NCBI GenBank assembly: GCA_031290635.1 | Contig: JAITNE010000125.1 | Span: forward strand, 1-7,848 | From: Tannerella sp. | GTDB lineage: Bacteria; Bacteroidota; Bacteroidia; Bacteroidales; Tannerellaceae | Direction of reading: 5' to 3' | Length of the DNA: 7,848 bases | Shown here: piece by piece, positions 6,972 through 7,848 of the stretch | Layout of the letters: each line of letters opens with the position of its first letter | How positions within the stretch are numbered: position 1 is the first letter of the stretch | The notes under the pieces: model-generated | Seen by the model: the letters and a program-made list of their open reading frames with translations, nothing else | The model's database searches: none | What the model was told of the DNA's origin: nothing | Position numbers and translations under genes: made by a program

Positions 6972-7106
6972 ATGTCTTCAAACCTGGGGTTGAGCTCTTC
7001 AAACCCGGGGTTGAGTTCTTCAAACCCGGAGTTGAGTTCTTCAAAAGCGCTTTTGCATTATCCGAAAGTATTTGCGGATAAAATGAAATACAGGATAATC
7101 GCTTGA
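6972..7106 (+). CDS. Doubtful 44-codon ORF with a heptapeptide repeat
   Basis: An ATG at 6972 opens a frame that reads SSNLGLS, SSNPGLS, SSNPELS and then SSKALLHYPKVFADKMKYRIIA before TGA at 7104-7106. The first half is the translated 21-bp tandem repeat, and the second half runs through the palindrome and inverted repeat. Two of the three base differences among the repeat units change the amino acid in this frame (L/P and G/E), so there is no sign of protein-level conservation. No ribosome-binding site or promoter is evident. I consider it more likely a by-product of a stop-free repeat than a gene, but list it because it is a complete ATG-to-stop frame. Confidence 0.15.
   Translation: MSSNLGLSSSNPGLSSSNPELSSSKALLHYPKVFADKMKYRIIA
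6975..7045. repeat. 21-bp tandem repeat, about 3.4 copies
   Basis: Full units lie at 6975-6995, 6996-7016 and 7017-7037, with an eight-base fourth partial unit at 7038-7045. Each begins TCTTCAAACC and ends GTTGAG plus one base. Unit 2 differs from unit 1 at unit positions 11 and 21, and unit 3 differs from unit 2 at position 14. The period equals seven codons and the unit has no stop in two plus frames and at least one minus frame. Copy number could vary between strains by slippage. Confidence 0.95.
7042..7055. repeat. Perfect 14-bp palindrome
   Basis: CAAAAGCGCTTTTG is identical to its reverse complement. It begins within the partial fourth tandem-repeat unit. Its symmetry would suit a dimeric DNA-binding protein, or a small stem in RNA. 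There is no T-run after it that would make it a standard terminator. Confidence 0.7.
7058..7081. repeat. Bulged inverted repeat (hairpin potential)
   Basis: TTATCCG (7058-7064) pairs with CGGATAA (7075-7081). Inside it AAA (7065-7067) can pair with TTT (7071-7073) if G7074 bulges, leaving a GTA loop. This gives about ten base pairs in a compact hairpin. It follows the 14-bp palindrome by two bases and lies about 150 bases before the TolC-like gene. No U-rich tail follows on the plus strand, so it is not an obvious intrinsic terminator. Confidence 0.6.
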
Positions 7107-7228
7107 GAGATGCAGCTAAACCTTTAATTTGATTCTTCATCGATAAAAACCCGTTGTTTTAAAATATTTGTATTGCTTGGATGTCTGTAAATGTAGAGAC
7201 GCTAATTAATCAATATAATTATAGCAAG

Positions 7229-7848
7229 ATGAAACATTTATTTTTAACAATGTTGCTCTGCGGGGCAAGTTTTTACTCCAAGGCACAGTCTGACGATGAT
7301 GCGGCGGGGGAGTCAAACCAAAGATCGGCTTTACGCATGACGCTGGAACAGTGCATCGACTACGCGCTGGGTCATAATTATGAACGGGAAGCGACCGCGC
7401 TGAACCAGACGGCTTCGCACGACCTGTACAGACAGTCGGTGATGGAACGGAGGCCGGATTTGTCGGCTAATGTGAGCGAGAACGCCGGTTATTCCGGGGC
7501 TGCTTCTTCGACGGTGGACGGGTCTTTTGGTCTGACAAGCTCGCTGATTCTGTTTCAGGGCGGTCAGATAAGCGGTCAGATTCGAAAGAACAAGCTGGTG
7601 GATGAACAATCGCAACTGCTCACCCGACAGTACGACAACATGCTGGTGATTGAGATTTTGCACGCTTTCCTGGCTGTGGTGGGCGGCGAGGAGTTGTTGA
7701 ACTGTCAGCAGTCTATTCTGGAGGCGAGCGCCGAGCAGGTCAAGGTGGGTAATGATCGTTACCGGCTGGGTGAAATTCTGGAGAGCGACTTTCTGTTGCT
7801 TGAATCGCAGTTTGCTACGGATAAAAACAACCTCGCACAGACGGCTAT
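7229..7848 (+). CDS. TolC-family outer-membrane efflux protein (N-terminal part, cut by window end)
   Basis: The frame from ATG 7229 stays open to the window edge and gives 206 residues, roughly the first half of a TolC-type protein (usually about 420-500 residues). Residues 1-19 are a Sec signal peptide (MKHLFLTMLLCGASFYSKA), with cleavage likely after SKA. Typical family features follow: MTLEQCIDYALGHN (37-50) at the start of the first helix, RRPDLSANVS (74-83), the LFQGGQISGQ segment (108-117), and RYRLGEILESDFLLLESQ (177-194) in the long helical hairpin. TolC proteins form a trimeric outer-membrane channel with a periplasmic tunnel that serves inner-membrane exporters through an adaptor protein. 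A periplasmic adaptor and a pump gene would be expected downstream, beyond the window. The upstream A/T-rich leader has no Shine-Dalgarno sequence. C11 does not lie in a good lipobox, so a lipoprotein is unlikely. Confidence 0.92.
   Translation, partial: MKHLFLTMLLCGASFYSKAQSDDDAAGESNQRSALRMTLEQCIDYALGHNYEREATALNQTASHDLYRQSVMERRPDLSANVSENAGYSGAASSTVDGSFGLTSSLILFQGGQISGQIRKNKLVDEQSQLLTRQYDNMLVIEILHAFLAVVGGEELLNCQQSILEASAEQVKVGNDRYRLGEILESDFLLLESQFATDKNNLAQTA

Larger units (their letters stand above)
6898..7228. other. Repeat-rich intergenic region between the MerR and TolC-like genes
   Basis: This 331-bp stretch has no gene I can assign to a family. From left to right it holds three copies of TCTGCGTAC (6926-6962), a 21-bp tandem repeat (6975-7045), a perfect palindrome (7042-7055), a bulged inverted repeat (7058-7081), and an A/T-rich leader before the TolC-like gene. 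A weak promoter candidate in the leader is TTG at 7103-7105 followed 18 bases later by TTAATTTG (7124-7131), one mismatch from TAnnTTTG. I see no standard hairpin-plus-T-run terminator after the MerR gene. Confidence 0.7.

Noticed and set aside
6975..7045. CRISPR-like array
   Set aside because: The 21-bp units are directly adjacent with no unique spacers between them, and no cas gene is present.
7161..7170. AATATTTG as the promoter -7 element of the TolC-like gene
   Set aside because: It misses the TA of the TAnnTTTG consensus and no TTG-type -33 element lies at a suitable distance.
7331..7663. Minus-strand open frame of 110 codons at the right end
   Set aside because: It is antisense to the TolC-like gene, whose signal peptide and family motifs are clear on the plus strand.

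Overview
The window looks like a chromosomal segment of a Bacteroidetes bacterium, most likely of the order Bacteroidales. The reasons are a TAnnTTTG-type -7 promoter element (TACCTTTG, 5534-5541), A/T-rich leaders without clear Shine-Dalgarno sequences, and protein families whose layout I associate with Bacteroidales. I see no insertion sequence, tRNA, rRNA, CRISPR array or phage gene.

Layout, left to right. (1) Positions 1-47 hold the last codons of an unidentified plus-strand gene. Its TGA overlaps the ATG of a DegT/DnrJ/EryC1-family PLP sugar aminotransferase (44-1168), so the pair belongs to a nucleotide-sugar or surface-polysaccharide operon that begins outside the window. (2) A convergent two-gene minus-strand operon follows: an ABC ATPase (4559-5452) and, with no intergenic base, a 1125-residue permease (1181-4558). 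The permease is a composite: an ABC-2-like membrane domain, a large probably periplasmic M1-aminopeptidase-like region with no HEXXH zinc motif, a beta-rich linker, and a C-terminal domain resembling the golvesin C-terminal domain. (3) A 117-bp divergent promoter region (5453-5569) separates this operon from a plus-strand pair: a membrane-anchored M23 (LytM) metallopeptidase with intact zinc-site motifs (5570-6553) and, two bases later, a small MerR-family regulator (6556-6897). (4) A 331-bp intergenic region (6898-7228) is rich in repeats. It has three copies of a 9-mer, 3.4 copies of a 21-bp tandem repeat that can be read as a 44-codon ORF, a perfect 14-bp palindrome and a second inverted repeat. 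(5) The window ends inside a TolC-family outer-membrane efflux gene (7229-7848), truncated by the window edge.

How they may work together. The ATPase and permease almost certainly form one inner-membrane ABC complex whose large extracytoplasmic part could bind a ligand, cell-wall material or a partner protein; the substrate cannot be read from the sequence. The M23 enzyme and the MerR protein are translationally close and probably co-transcribed. The TolC-like protein probably opens a tripartite efflux operon continuing to the right; whether the MerR protein controls it is speculation. The most unusual items are the composite ABC permease and the repeat cluster upstream of the TolC-like gene.
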